64,000 nucleotides of DNA, from positions 1-64,000 of the forward strand of contig JBEKYC010000021.1 in assembly GCA_049511415.1 (NCBI GenBank). Reading direction: 5' to 3'. This DNA comes from Bog-159 sp049511415 (GTDB lineage: Bacteria > Acidobacteriota > Terriglobia > Bryobacterales > Bryobacteraceae). Numbering within the stretch: position 1 is the stretch's first letter; every line of letters begins with the position of its first letter. The notes beneath the pieces are model-generated. The model saw only the letters and a program-made list of their open reading frames with translations, ran no database searches and was not told where the DNA came from. Positions 37,394 to 45,483 of the stretch are shown here, in pieces. Position numbers and translations under genes: made by a program.

Positions 37394-39013
37394 ATGATCA
37401 CCGAAGTCGTACAAGAACGCGAAACTTATCTAAACGAGAGTTACGGCATCAAGTCCTGGCTGCTTACCAAGGACCATAAGCGGATCGCCCTGCTGTATCT
37501 CGGCACGATCACGTTCTTCTTTTTTCTCGGCGGGATCTTTGCGACACTGATCCGCCTGGAGCTGCTGACGCCCAGAGGTGACCTGGTGTCGGCCGATATC
37601 TATAACAAACTCTTCACGCTGCATGGCGTGATTATGATTTTCTTTTTCCTGATCCCGTCCATCCCCGCAACGCTTGGCAACTTTTTCCTGCCCATGATGA
37701 TTGGCGCCAAGGATCTGGCGTTTCCGAGAATCAACCTGCTGAGCTGGTACCTGCTGGTTATCGGCGGATGCTTCGGAATTTATGCCATGCTGGCGGGTGG
37801 CGTCGACACGGGTTGGACTTTCTATGTGCCGTATAGCAGCAGTTATTCCAATACTTATGTCATCGCTACCGGCCTGGGGATTTTCATCACCGGATTCTCG
37901 TCCATTCTAACGGGTTTGAATTTCATTGTGACGGTGCACCGCATGCGCGCACCCGGCATGACTTGGTTTCGGATGCCGCTGTTTGTGTGGTCCAACTACG
38001 CGACCGCTTTGATCCAGGTTCTCGGGACGCCGGTGCTGGCCATTACGCTGGTGCTGTTGATCGGCGAGCGGACCCTGCATATTGGTATTTTTGACCCCGC
38101 CCGGGGCGGAGATCCCATTCTGTTCCAGCATTTGTTCTGGTTCTATTCGCACCCCGCGGTTTATATCATGGTGCTTCCGGGCATGGGTGTCCTGAGCGAA
38201 CTGGTCTCCACTTTCACCAAGAAACCGGTGTTTGGATACAAGTTCGTCGCATTTTCCAGCGTGGCGATCGCGGTGCTCGGTTTCCTGGTCTGGGGACATC
38301 ACATGTTCGTATCGGGCCAGTCGGTATACGCCGGGTTGGCGTTCTCTTTTCTGAGCTACTTCGTCGCGATTCCGTCGGCCATCAAGGTATTCAACTGGAC
38401 CGCCACATTGCATAAGGGGTCCATCAGCTATGCCACTCCGATGCTGTATGCGTTCGGCTTCATCGGCCTGTTCACCGTCGGCGGACTGACGGGCTTGTTT
38501 GTGGCATGTCTGGGTTTGGACGTGCACATACACGATACATACTTTGTAATTGCCCATTTTCATTACATCATGGTCGGCGGTACGCTGATGGCATACCTCG
38601 GCGGCCTGCATTACTGGTGGCCTAAAATGACCGGCCGGATGTATCCCGAGGGTTGGGCGAAGCTTTCGGCATTAGTCGTTTACCTGGGGTTCAATCTGAC
38701 TTTCTTCCCGCAGTTTATCCTGGGCTACCTGGGCATGCCGCGGCGTTATTGGACGTACCCGGACGAATTCCAGGTTTATCACGTGATGTCCACCGCGGGC
38801 GCCTCGGTGCTGGCGGTTGGCTACTTAATGCCACTGGTCTATTTCATCTGGTCGCTACGCTACGGCGCCATCGCGGGGCCGAATCCATGGGGCGCCACGG
38901 GATTGGAATGGAAGACGGCATCGCCGCCGCCAGCCCATAACTTCGATGAAACTCCTGTCGTGACCACCGACGCGTATGATTACGCTGCGTTGGAGGCGGC
39001 GAAAGTTGGATAG
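37394..39013 (+). CDS. coxA: Cytochrome c oxidase subunit I, A2 type
   Basis: 539 residues with about 12 membrane helices and the haem/CuB ligands of haem-copper oxygen reductases. Helix VI reads FWFYSHPAVYIMVLPGMG: His253 and Tyr257 form the cross-linked pair, and Tyr251-Ser252 replace the function of the D-channel Glu, which is Ala255 here. This is the YS motif of A2-type oxidases such as the Rhodothermus caa3 enzyme. HHMFVSGQ and HIHDTYFVIAHFHY hold further ligands. Terminal oxidase: reduces oxygen to water and pumps protons. Confidence 0.96.
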   Translation: MITEVVQERETYLNESYGIKSWLLTKDHKRIALLYLGTITFFFFLGGIFATLIRLELLTPRGDLVSADIYNKLFTLHGVIMIFFFLIPSIPATLGNFFLPMMIGAKDLAFPRINLLSWYLLVIGGCFGIYAMLAGGVDTGWTFYVPYSSSYSNTYVIATGLGIFITGFSSILTGLNFIVTVHRMRAPGMTWFRMPLFVWSNYATALIQVLGTPVLAITLVLLIGERTLHIGIFDPARGGDPILFQHLFWFYSHPAVYIMVLPGMGVLSELVSTFTKKPVFGYKFVAFSSVAIAVLGFLVWGHHMFVSGQSVYAGLAFSFLSYFVAIPSAIKVFNWTATLHKGSISYATPMLYAFGFIGLFTVGGLTGLFVACLGLDVHIHDTYFVIAHFHYIMVGGTLMAYLGGLHYWWPKMTGRMYPEGWAKLSALVVYLGFNLTFFPQFILGYLGMPRRYWTYPDEFQVYHVMSTAGASVLAVGYLMPLVYFIWSLRYGAIAGPNPWGATGLEWKTASPPPAHNFDETPVVTTDAYDYAALEAAKVG

Positions 39014-39665
39014 CCACACCGAAACCCTCGCCCTGCGAGAACAGTTCGAAACGCCCGCTCAGCAGAAGGAAGCATCGGCGCTGGGAATGTGGATTTTCCT
39101 GGTCACGGAAATCATGTTTTTTGGCGGTATGTTTCTGGCGTACGCGGTGTACCGTAAGGCATTCCCCGAGGTCTTCTCAATTGCCAGCAATACGCTGAAT
39201 GTGGTGATCGGAGCGGCCAACACGGGAGTGCTGCTGTGCAGCAGTTTCACCATGGTGATGGCGGTCCATGCGGCGCAGATTGGCAGCCGCAAGCTGCTAA
39301 TCCTCTTCCTGATCCTGACCATGTTGCTGGGCGGCGTCTTTCTTGGGGTGAAAGCATATGAGTGGAACGAGAAATTCGAAGAACATCATGTGCCGGGCCC
39401 CACATTTCACCTGGAGGGCACCACGCAGCAGGGACAGGCGCAGCTATTCTTTTCGTTATATTTCGCCATGACCGGCGTGCACGCGTTGCACATGGTAATC
39501 GGCGTCGGAATCCTGCTGACTTTAGTATTTCAGTCTTATGCGGGCAGATATTCCGCGGCATACTATACGCCCGTGGATATGAGCGGTCTCTATTGGCACT
39601 TCGTAGATGTGATCTGGATCTTTTTGTTCCCCTTACTTTATTTGATTGGGCGGCATCATCACTAA
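38976..39665 (+). CDS. coxC: Cytochrome c oxidase subunit III
   Basis: 229 residues with about five to seven helices: GMWIFLVTEIMFFGGMFLAY and HALHMVIGVGILLTLVF are typical. ATG 38976 overlaps coxA by 38 bases; TTG 39006 is an alternative start giving a shorter N-terminus. Structural subunit that supports stable proton pumping by subunit I. Confidence 0.93.
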   Translation: MITLRWRRRKLDSHTETLALREQFETPAQQKEASALGMWIFLVTEIMFFGGMFLAYAVYRKAFPEVFSIASNTLNVVIGAANTGVLLCSSFTMVMAVHAAQIGSRKLLILFLILTMLLGGVFLGVKAYEWNEKFEEHHVPGPTFHLEGTTQQGQAQLFFSLYFAMTGVHALHMVIGVGILLTLVFQSYAGRYSAAYYTPVDMSGLYWHFVDVIWIFLFPLLYLIGRHHH

Positions 39666-39666
39666 C

Positions 39667-39966
39667 ATGCAGGAACACATCGATTCTGTAAAGACGTACA
39701 TCGCCGTTTTTGTGGCGCTGCTGATTCTGACCTTTGTCACGACAGTGGTGGCTACCATCGATCTGGGCGCCTTCAACGTGGTGGTGGCGCTGGCCATCGC
39801 GGCAGTGAAGATGATGCTGGTGGCTTTGTTCTTCATGCACCTGCGCCACAGCACCATCTTGATGAAGGTGGTGATTGGCGGCGGCATGCTGTGGCTGGGG
39901 ATCCTGCTGTTGCTGAGCCTGGCCGATTTCAGCACACGGGGATGGCTGCCGGTGCCGGGCAAATAG
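39667..39966 (+). CDS. Cytochrome c oxidase subunit IV-like protein
   Basis: 99 residues with three membrane helices (YIAVFVALLILTFVTTVVA; AAVKMMLVALFFMHLRHST; GMLWLGILLLLSLADF). This is the prokaryotic COX4/CyoD-like small subunit, last in the cluster. ATG 39667 directly follows the coxC stop. Confidence 0.9.
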   Translation: MQEHIDSVKTYIAVFVALLILTFVTTVVATIDLGAFNVVVALAIAAVKMMLVALFFMHLRHSTILMKVVIGGGMLWLGILLLLSLADFSTRGWLPVPGK

Positions 39967-40055
39967 GAAGGCCAATCGCTTCCGCCGAGACCTCTGGATA
40001 AAGATCTCCATCGGGCCGCGAACCCGTGTACACTGGGATGTACTCTCCCTGCAAT

Positions 40056-40898
40056 ATGACACCTCAGCTACGGGAAATCGTCGCCGCGCACAGTCCGGAC
40101 TCCGACGACGCATTCATGTTTTATGCGCTGGCCACCAAGAAAGTGCGCTCGGCGAAGGTGAGCTTTCGGCACGTTCTGGAAGACATTGAATCGTTGAACC
40201 GGAAGGCAGTCGACGGACTGTATGAACTTTCGGCCATCTCCTATCACGCTTATCCCTACGTGGCGGACCGGTACGTCCTCATGTCGAGCGGCTCTAGCAT
40301 CGGCGACGGATACGGACCCATGCTGGTGGCGGCGCGGCCCATGGAAGCGGAGGAACTGATCGGCAAGCGCATCGCCGTGCCCGGTAAAATGACCACGGCG
40401 TACCTGGCTTTGAAGCTCTTCCAGCCGGATTTCGAAGCCGTGGTGACGCCCTTCGACAAGATCATGCACGCGGTGCGGGAACATTCCGTGGAGGCGGGCC
40501 TCATCATTCACGAAGGGCAGCTCACGTACGACCGCGAAGGCTTTCATCGCATTCTGGATTTGGGCCGGTGGTGGAAGAGCAAACACGGGCTGCCTTTGCC
40601 TCTGGGGGGGAACGTGCTGCTGCGCTCGTTGCCGGCGGATATCCAGAGCGAATGTTGCCGCCTGATGCGCGAGAGTATTCAGTATGCACTGGACAACCGG
40701 GATGAGGCGCTAAGCTACGCCTTGCAGTTCGCGCGCGACATGGAGACGAGCCTGGCCGAGAAGTTCGTAGGCATGTACGTGAATCATTACACTCTGGATG
40801 CCGGCGAAATCGTGCCCGTGGCCGTGCAAAAGCTGCTCGATCTGGGGTATGAAGCGGGGCTGATTCCTAGGCGAGTGGAGGTGGAGTTTGTGCGCTGA
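40056..40898 (+). CDS. mqnD: 1,4-Dihydroxy-6-naphthoate synthase (futalosine pathway)
   Basis: 280 residues from ATG 40056. HSPDSDDAFMFYAL at the N-terminus and IAVPGKMTTAYLALKL are family signatures of the MqnA/MqnD periplasmic-binding-protein fold; GLIIHEGQLTY supports MqnD. It forms 1,4-dihydroxy-6-naphthoate from cyclic dehypoxanthinyl futalosine. This is a step of menaquinone synthesis, fitting the menaquinol-oxidising complex encoded just upstream. The other mqn genes are not in the window. The gene overlaps the HEAT-repeat gene by 11 bases. Confidence 0.88.
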   Translation: MTPQLREIVAAHSPDSDDAFMFYALATKKVRSAKVSFRHVLEDIESLNRKAVDGLYELSAISYHAYPYVADRYVLMSSGSSIGDGYGPMLVAARPMEAEELIGKRIAVPGKMTTAYLALKLFQPDFEAVVTPFDKIMHAVREHSVEAGLIIHEGQLTYDREGFHRILDLGRWWKSKHGLPLPLGGNVLLRSLPADIQSECCRLMRESIQYALDNRDEALSYALQFARDMETSLAEKFVGMYVNHYTLDAGEIVPVAVQKLLDLGYEAGLIPRRVEVEFVR

Positions 40899-42168
40899 GC
40901 GGGGACTGAAGTCTGCCCTCGTGATTGGGTGCCTTCCAGTCTGGCTGCTCGCCCAATCCGCTCTGCGGCCCAAGGACGTTCGTGAAATGGGTAAGGGCGG
41001 CGCCGGAGCCATTCCCAAACTGGCCGCGCTGCTGAGCAATACCGACGTGGAGATCCGCGTCGAGGCAGTAAGGCAAATTGCGGAAATTGGCACGCAATAC
41101 AGTCTGGATCCGCTGATTCAAGCTACGCGCGATGGGGACGCCGCTATCCAGATCCGCGCCACGGATGGCCTGGTGAACTTTTACATGCCGGGCTATTTGA
41201 AGACCGGCTTGGCCTCCTCGATCCAACGTGTGGGAACCAGTATCAAGGGCCACTTCACAGACACCAACGATCAGGTGATCGACGCGTATATCAGCCCGCG
41301 GCCGGACGTGATCGCGGCCTTGGGCGCGCTGGTGCGTAATGGCGCCACCATGGATTCACGCGCCAACGCCGCGCGTGCGGTGGGCATTCTCCGCGGCAAA
41401 GCAGCCATACCGGATCTCTTGGCGGCGCTCAAATCCAAGGACAGTTCGGTTATCTACGAGTCGCTGATCGCGCTCCAGAAGATCCGCGATCGTGAGGCCG
41501 GGCCCAGCGTCCAATTCCTTCTGCACGATCTGGACGCGCGGGTGCAGATCGCCGCGATCGAAACCACTGGCCTTCTGCAAAACAAATCCGCGCTGCCCGA
41601 TCTCGTGGACGTGCTCAATCGTTCGCGCGATGCCAAAGTGCGCCGCGCCGCGCTCACCGCGATCGCCATGCTGCCCGATCCGGGCAGCCGGGAAATCTAC
41701 GCGCGCTTTCTGGGCGACAAAGACGATAAATTGCGGGCGGCTGCGGCGGAGGGTTACGCCCGTTTAAAGAATCCGGCCGATCTGCCCATGCTCGAAAAAG
41801 CCTGGCAGGCTGAAGGCAAAACGGAGCCGCGCATCTCCCTAGCGTTCGCACAGGCTATGCTGGGCAAGACGGAGATTTCCGAGTTCAGCCCGCTCCAATA
41901 CCTGATCGATACGCTCAATAGCGCGGCATATCATGGCGACGCCTTTCCGTTTCTGGTGGAGTTGGCGCGCGATGCGGCGGTGCGTAAATCCCTCTACACA
42001 CCCCTACTGCAAGGGACCAAGTTCGAGAAGATCTACCTGGCAAGAGTGATGGCGCGTAGCGGGGACCGCAACGATGCGCAGCAGTTGGAAAAATTGAGCC
42101 ACGATGACGATCCGGAAGTGGCCCAGGAAGGTTTGCGGGCCTTGCAGAGCTTGCAGGCCCGCACCTGA
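40888..42168 (+). CDS. Exported HEAT-repeat protein
   Basis: 426 residues. The TTG at 40888 is taken as the start because it completes a signal peptide (GLKSALVIGCLPVWLLAQS); a GTG at 40921 would leave too little of it. The rest is made of helical HEAT/PBS-lyase-like repeats of about 30 residues: IPKLAALLSNTDVEIRVEAV, IPDLLAALKSKDSSVIYESL, LPDLVDVLNRSRDAKVRRAA. These are protein-binding scaffolds. No catalytic motif is seen. Function unknown. Confidence 0.8.
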   Translation: MCAERGLKSALVIGCLPVWLLAQSALRPKDVREMGKGGAGAIPKLAALLSNTDVEIRVEAVRQIAEIGTQYSLDPLIQATRDGDAAIQIRATDGLVNFYMPGYLKTGLASSIQRVGTSIKGHFTDTNDQVIDAYISPRPDVIAALGALVRNGATMDSRANAARAVGILRGKAAIPDLLAALKSKDSSVIYESLIALQKIRDREAGPSVQFLLHDLDARVQIAAIETTGLLQNKSALPDLVDVLNRSRDAKVRRAALTAIAMLPDPGSREIYARFLGDKDDKLRAAAAEGYARLKNPADLPMLEKAWQAEGKTEPRISLAFAQAMLGKTEISEFSPLQYLIDTLNSAAYHGDAFPFLVELARDAAVRKSLYTPLLQGTKFEKIYLARVMARSGDRNDAQQLEKLSHDDDPEVAQEGLRALQSLQART

Positions 42169-42178
42169 GGAGAAATCC

Positions 42179-42388
42179 TTACTTGGCCTTCTTCTGTTTC
42201 TGCTGACCGACGCGCACCTTGAAGTGCAGTACCTTGGATTCCTGATAAGCCTTGTGATCGTGCCGCTTGACCACATCGGCCAGGTACTGGTCCACGTTGG
42301 CGTCCCTCGGAAGAACCGCCATGACGGTGAAATTTTCGTTGCACTCCGGGCAGAAGGGCCGGAAACGCTTCACATTCGGAATTGCCAT
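42179..42388 (-). CDS. Small Cys-x2-Cys protein of unknown function
   Basis: 69 residues. FCPECNENF gives one possible half zinc ribbon, and the C-terminus is a Lys/Gln-rich tail (GQQKQKKAK). Antiparallel to the HEAT-repeat gene, ending 10 bases from its stop. It may be a small nucleic-acid- or ribosome-associated protein, but no family is recognised. Confidence 0.55.
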   Translation of the reverse strand: MAIPNVKRFRPFCPECNENFTVMAVLPRDANVDQYLADVVKRHDHKAYQESKVLHFKVRVGQQKQKKAK

Positions 42389-42485
42389 AACACCATCAGT
42401 TTACCACGGAGCATGCGGCTGAATCCGGGTTTTCGGAGAATATCCGGAGATCCGCGGCACTTCATAGCCAAAGGAGATCGTTCGC

Positions 42486-43403
42486 ATGTCCACGTACGTC
42501 CGCCGCACCCTATTCGGCTTGTCAATTATCTGCGTCCTGTCCACCGGTTTTGCGGCCAGTCCGGGCATCGGTTTAGCCGTAGTCGACGGTAGCTTTCAAT
42601 TGAATCATTCCAGCGTGTGGGGGAATGCCACGCTTTTTGACGGCAGCGCCATCGAGACCAATAGGACCGCATCGCAGATCCGGTTAGCGAACGGCGTGAG
42701 CGCGCGGTTGGGGGCTGATTCGCGGGCGCGGGTTTACGAATCCCGGCTCGTGCTGGAGAAGGGCATCGGGCAGTTGGACTCGGCTGGATATTATATCGAA
42801 GCCGACGGCTTGCGGATCATGCCCGATCGGGCGGGAGCTACCGCGCGAGTGAAACTCGCCGGCGCGCAACGTGTGGTAGTCGCGGCCCGGGACGGTGGCG
42901 TGCTGGTAAACAACAGTGCCGGCGTGCTCATCGCCCGTCTGGAACCCGGCCGTGAGATGTCGTTCGAACCGCAAGCACCGGGGACCGGCATCACAAAGGC
43001 CTCCGGCATCCTAGCCATCAAGAATGGGCAGTTTATCCTGGTGGATCGGGTCACAAATGTGACGCTACAACTTCAAGGCGCCGGATTGGATGCGAACGTA
43101 GGGAAACTGGTGCAGATCATTGGGACCGTAGATCCAGCCCAGCCTACGGTACCGGGAGCTTCGCAGTTGGTCAACGTAAGCAAGATCGAGTTGCTGGTGA
43201 AAGGTACGGCGGCGTCAAACCGGCCCGCGGCTTCGGGTAGCGCCGCCTCCGCGAGTGGCGCGGGTGCGGCCGCGCACGGACTTTCCACAGGCGCCACGGT
43301 GGCCATCATTGGCGGAGTGGCCGCGGTGGGTACCGTAGTTGGCTTGGCGGCCGCCCAGGATCTCCCGGGCCAGGGTAGTAGCAAGTCCTCCACCAGCCGG
43401 TAG
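42486..43403 (+). CDS. Secreted FecR-like domain protein
   Basis: 305 residues. Signal peptide TLFGLSIICVLSTGFAAS, then a beta-rich part with LFDGSAIETNRTASQIRLANG and RLGADSRARVYESRLVLEKG, which follows the FecR-domain pattern (an ordered beta-helix-like fold). The C-terminal third is Ala/Ser/Gly-rich with a hydrophobic run (TVAIIGGVAAVGTVVGLAAA) that could be a membrane anchor. RBS AAAGGAG lies before the ATG. Common in Acidobacteria, role unknown; it stands immediately upstream of the exopolysaccharide cluster. Confidence 0.7.
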   Translation: MSTYVRRTLFGLSIICVLSTGFAASPGIGLAVVDGSFQLNHSSVWGNATLFDGSAIETNRTASQIRLANGVSARLGADSRARVYESRLVLEKGIGQLDSAGYYIEADGLRIMPDRAGATARVKLAGAQRVVVAARDGGVLVNNSAGVLIARLEPGREMSFEPQAPGTGITKASGILAIKNGQFILVDRVTNVTLQLQGAGLDANVGKLVQIIGTVDPAQPTVPGASQLVNVSKIELLVKGTAASNRPAASGSAASASGAGAAAHGLSTGATVAIIGGVAAVGTVVGLAAAQDLPGQGSSKSSTSR

Positions 43404-43680
43404 GCCGCACCAGATCATTCGAGCAATACGGAATCAGAAAAGGCGGCTGGCGCCATGTGGCGGTCCAGCCGCCACAAGCCTACCTTCTGAATCGCTCCGT
43501 CCCCGCCTCCCAATACTCCCGCCGAGAATGCGCCGAACCGTTCCCCGGCCCCTTTCAACGCGCCGCGAGATAAATAGAGAAAAAGTATGCGCTGTGTTGA
43601 CCATTTGTATGCTGAAAACCATTTTGATTTAGTAATTGCAATCAGTGCAGTGGGACTGAGATAGCGATAGCTTTGTGCTC
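43404..43680 (+). promoter_or_regulatory. Leader region of the exopolysaccharide cluster with long hairpin
   Basis: 277 non-coding bases. GGCGGCTGG (43442-43450) pairs perfectly with CCAGCCGCC (43465-43473), with an inner CGCC/GGCG stem, giving a near-continuous 13-bp hairpin. It is not followed by a T-run on the plus strand, so it is a weak terminator at best. A TTGACC at 43597-43602 resembles a -35 hexamer, but no good -10 follows. The region precedes a NusG-paralogue gene, so it may contain an antitermination or pausing site. Confidence 0.45.
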
Positions 43681-44223
43681 ATGACTAAGACACATGCATG
43701 GTTCGCATTGACCGCCAAACCGCGGCACGAGAAAGCCGTTGCCGCGAATCTCCGCAACAAGGGCCTGGAATCCTATGTGCCGCTTTACCGCGTCCGCCGC
43801 CAATGGACGGACCGGTTACAGCCGGTCGATGTGCCGCTGTTTCCTGGTTACGTGTTCTGCCGTTTTGCCTACGCCAGCCGTCTCCCGGTATTAAGCACTC
43901 CCGGAGTCAGGTCAGTGGTCGGCTTCTCGAACGGTCCGACACCGGTGGCCGATGATGAAATATCCAATATTCAGGCGATCCAGGCTTCGGGTCTCCCTAT
44001 GCAACCTTGGCCTTACCTGCAGGCCGGCCAGAAAGCCCGGATCGAGCGGGGATCCCTGGCCGGGCTGGAAGGTGTGCTTCTACGCGAAAAAGACTCGCTA
44101 CGCGTGGTGGTGTCCGTGGAGTTGCTGCACCGGGCGGTGGCCGTGGAGATTGACCGGGATATGATAAGGGCCGTGCAGGGCGCCGAACATGCGCCCGTGG
44201 CGCGCGTCTATCTTACTAACTGA
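43681..44223 (+). CDS. NusG-family antitermination factor (UpxY/RfaH-like)
   Basis: 180 residues. N-terminal NGN domain: WFALTAKPRHEKAVAANLRN, PLFPGYVFCRF and STPGVRSVVGF; C-terminal KOW-like part: AGQKARIERGSLAGLEGVL. Specialised NusG paralogues of this type load on RNA polymerase and let it read through long polysaccharide operons. It is the first gene of the exopolysaccharide cluster, the usual position. ATG 43681 is preferred to the GTG two codons earlier. Confidence 0.9.
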   Translation: MTKTHAWFALTAKPRHEKAVAANLRNKGLESYVPLYRVRRQWTDRLQPVDVPLFPGYVFCRFAYASRLPVLSTPGVRSVVGFSNGPTPVADDEISNIQAIQASGLPMQPWPYLQAGQKARIERGSLAGLEGVLLREKDSLRVVVSVELLHRAVAVEIDRDMIRAVQGAEHAPVARVYLTN

Positions 44224-44240
44224 ACCAACTTTTACAGTAA

Positions 44241-44510
44241 ATGACGAATAGGCCACGAAACCGGGTGGTGGTGTTCCGTCTTAGCCAGGATGAGTACCAC
44301 CTGCTCATGGAAGCCTGCGAACGGGCTGGCGCGCGCAATCTGTCGGAGTTTGCCCGGGCGGGAATCTTCGAGTATTTGCAGGTGGACGTCTGGAGAGGCC
44401 ATCTGAATGAACGATTCGCATCGCTGGAAGAACAGATTGCGACTCTGCAATGTCAGATCAATCACTTGTTACAAGGAGTCTCGCATGTCGATCCCGTACC
44501 TCAGCACTAG
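44241..44510 (+). CDS. Small ribbon-helix-helix/coiled-coil protein
   Basis: 89 residues. VVVFRLSQDEYHLLMEACERAG followed by NLSEFARAGI matches the beta-helix-helix plan of MobC/CopG-like ribbon-helix-helix proteins, here split over two quotes. A heptad-like end (LNERFASLEEQIATLQCQIN) suggests a coiled coil. It overlaps the next gene by 26 bases. In this position it may regulate the polysaccharide operon, but no evidence beyond location exists. Confidence 0.65.
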   Translation: MTNRPRNRVVVFRLSQDEYHLLMEACERAGARNLSEFARAGIFEYLQVDVWRGHLNERFASLEEQIATLQCQINHLLQGVSHVDPVPQH

Positions 44511-45483
44511 TCCCAAAAAACGGCTGCTGGGCCGCCTGTTGGCGGGTGGCGCCATGTATTGTTGCGCCGTTTTGTTTACCGCCGGCGCGCAGGTGCGCCC
44601 TTCCCCGGATCTTCCCGGTGCAAACCTCCCGGCGCAACGCATCGGAGCCAACGACCTGGTGGCCGTCTCGGTATACGATGCGCCGGAGTTGACGCGCACG
44701 GTGCGCGTGGGCGCGGACGGCATGATGCGCCTGCCCATGTTGCGGCAGCGCGTGAAGGCGGAGGGCCTGATGCCGGGAGAACTGGAAACCGCCATCGCCT
44801 CGGCCCTTATGGCTGAGCAACTCATTGTGGACCCTTTCGTCACAGTCACTATCGCGGAATACAACAGCCGCCCAATATCCGTGGCGGGCGCCGTGAAGCA
44901 GCCTCTTACGTTTCAAGCGGCCGGTCCCGTGACTTTGCTCGAAGCCATCACACGGGCCGGCGGTCTGGCATCCGAGGCCGGTCCCGAAATCCTGGTGAGT
45001 CGTGCGCAATCCAGCCCCGACGGCTCGCTCACATCTTTGATTCAACGGATTCCCGTGAGAGGCCTGATCGACGCGGCGGATGCCACATTGAACGTCACCT
45101 TGATTGGCGGTGAAGAGGTCCGCGTGCCCGAAGTGGGCCGCGTGTATGTGATCGGGAACGTCAAGAAGCCCGGCGCTTTTCCAGTGCAGGATGGAGCCGA
45201 GTCCACGGTGCTCAAGATGCTGGCTCTCTCGGAAGGACTCATGCCGTATGCCGCAAAGGACGCCTTCGTTTACCGGCGCGAAGGAAACGGCAGCAAGAAC
45301 GAGATTGTCGTACCACTGGCTCGTATCATGCAGCGTAAGGCGCCCGATACTCCTTTATTGGCCAACGACATCCTATACGTGCCGGACAATAAGGGACGCC
45401 GCCTGACACTTGGCGCGCTGGAAAAAATCCTGATTTTCGGCACGGGCGCCAGCACCGCGCTGATCTATGCCGGAGTCCGCTGA
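44485..45483 (+). CDS. Polysaccharide export outer-membrane protein (Wza-like)
   Basis: 332 residues. Start ATG 44485 follows AAGGAG. A signal-like N-terminus, a Poly_export domain (IGANDLVAVSVYDAPELTRT, VTIAEYNSRPISVAGAVKQP) and an SLBB domain (VRVPEVGRVYVIGNVKKPGA). It forms the outer-membrane exit channel for the polymer. A C-terminal hydrophobic end (ILIFGTGASTALIYAG) is present. It precedes the Wzc-like gene and overlaps it by 17 bases. Confidence 0.92.
   Translation: MSIPYLSTSPKKRLLGRLLAGGAMYCCAVLFTAGAQVRPSPDLPGANLPAQRIGANDLVAVSVYDAPELTRTVRVGADGMMRLPMLRQRVKAEGLMPGELETAIASALMAEQLIVDPFVTVTIAEYNSRPISVAGAVKQPLTFQAAGPVTLLEAITRAGGLASEAGPEILVSRAQSSPDGSLTSLIQRIPVRGLIDAADATLNVTLIGGEEVRVPEVGRVYVIGNVKKPGAFPVQDGAESTVLKMLALSEGLMPYAAKDAFVYRREGNGSKNEIVVPLARIMQRKAPDTPLLANDILYVPDNKGRRLTLGALEKILIFGTGASTALIYAGVR

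Noticed and set aside
43442..43473. Hairpin as intrinsic terminator of the FecR-like gene
   Set aside because: No T-run follows it on the plus strand; only four T follow on the minus strand, where no gene would need it.
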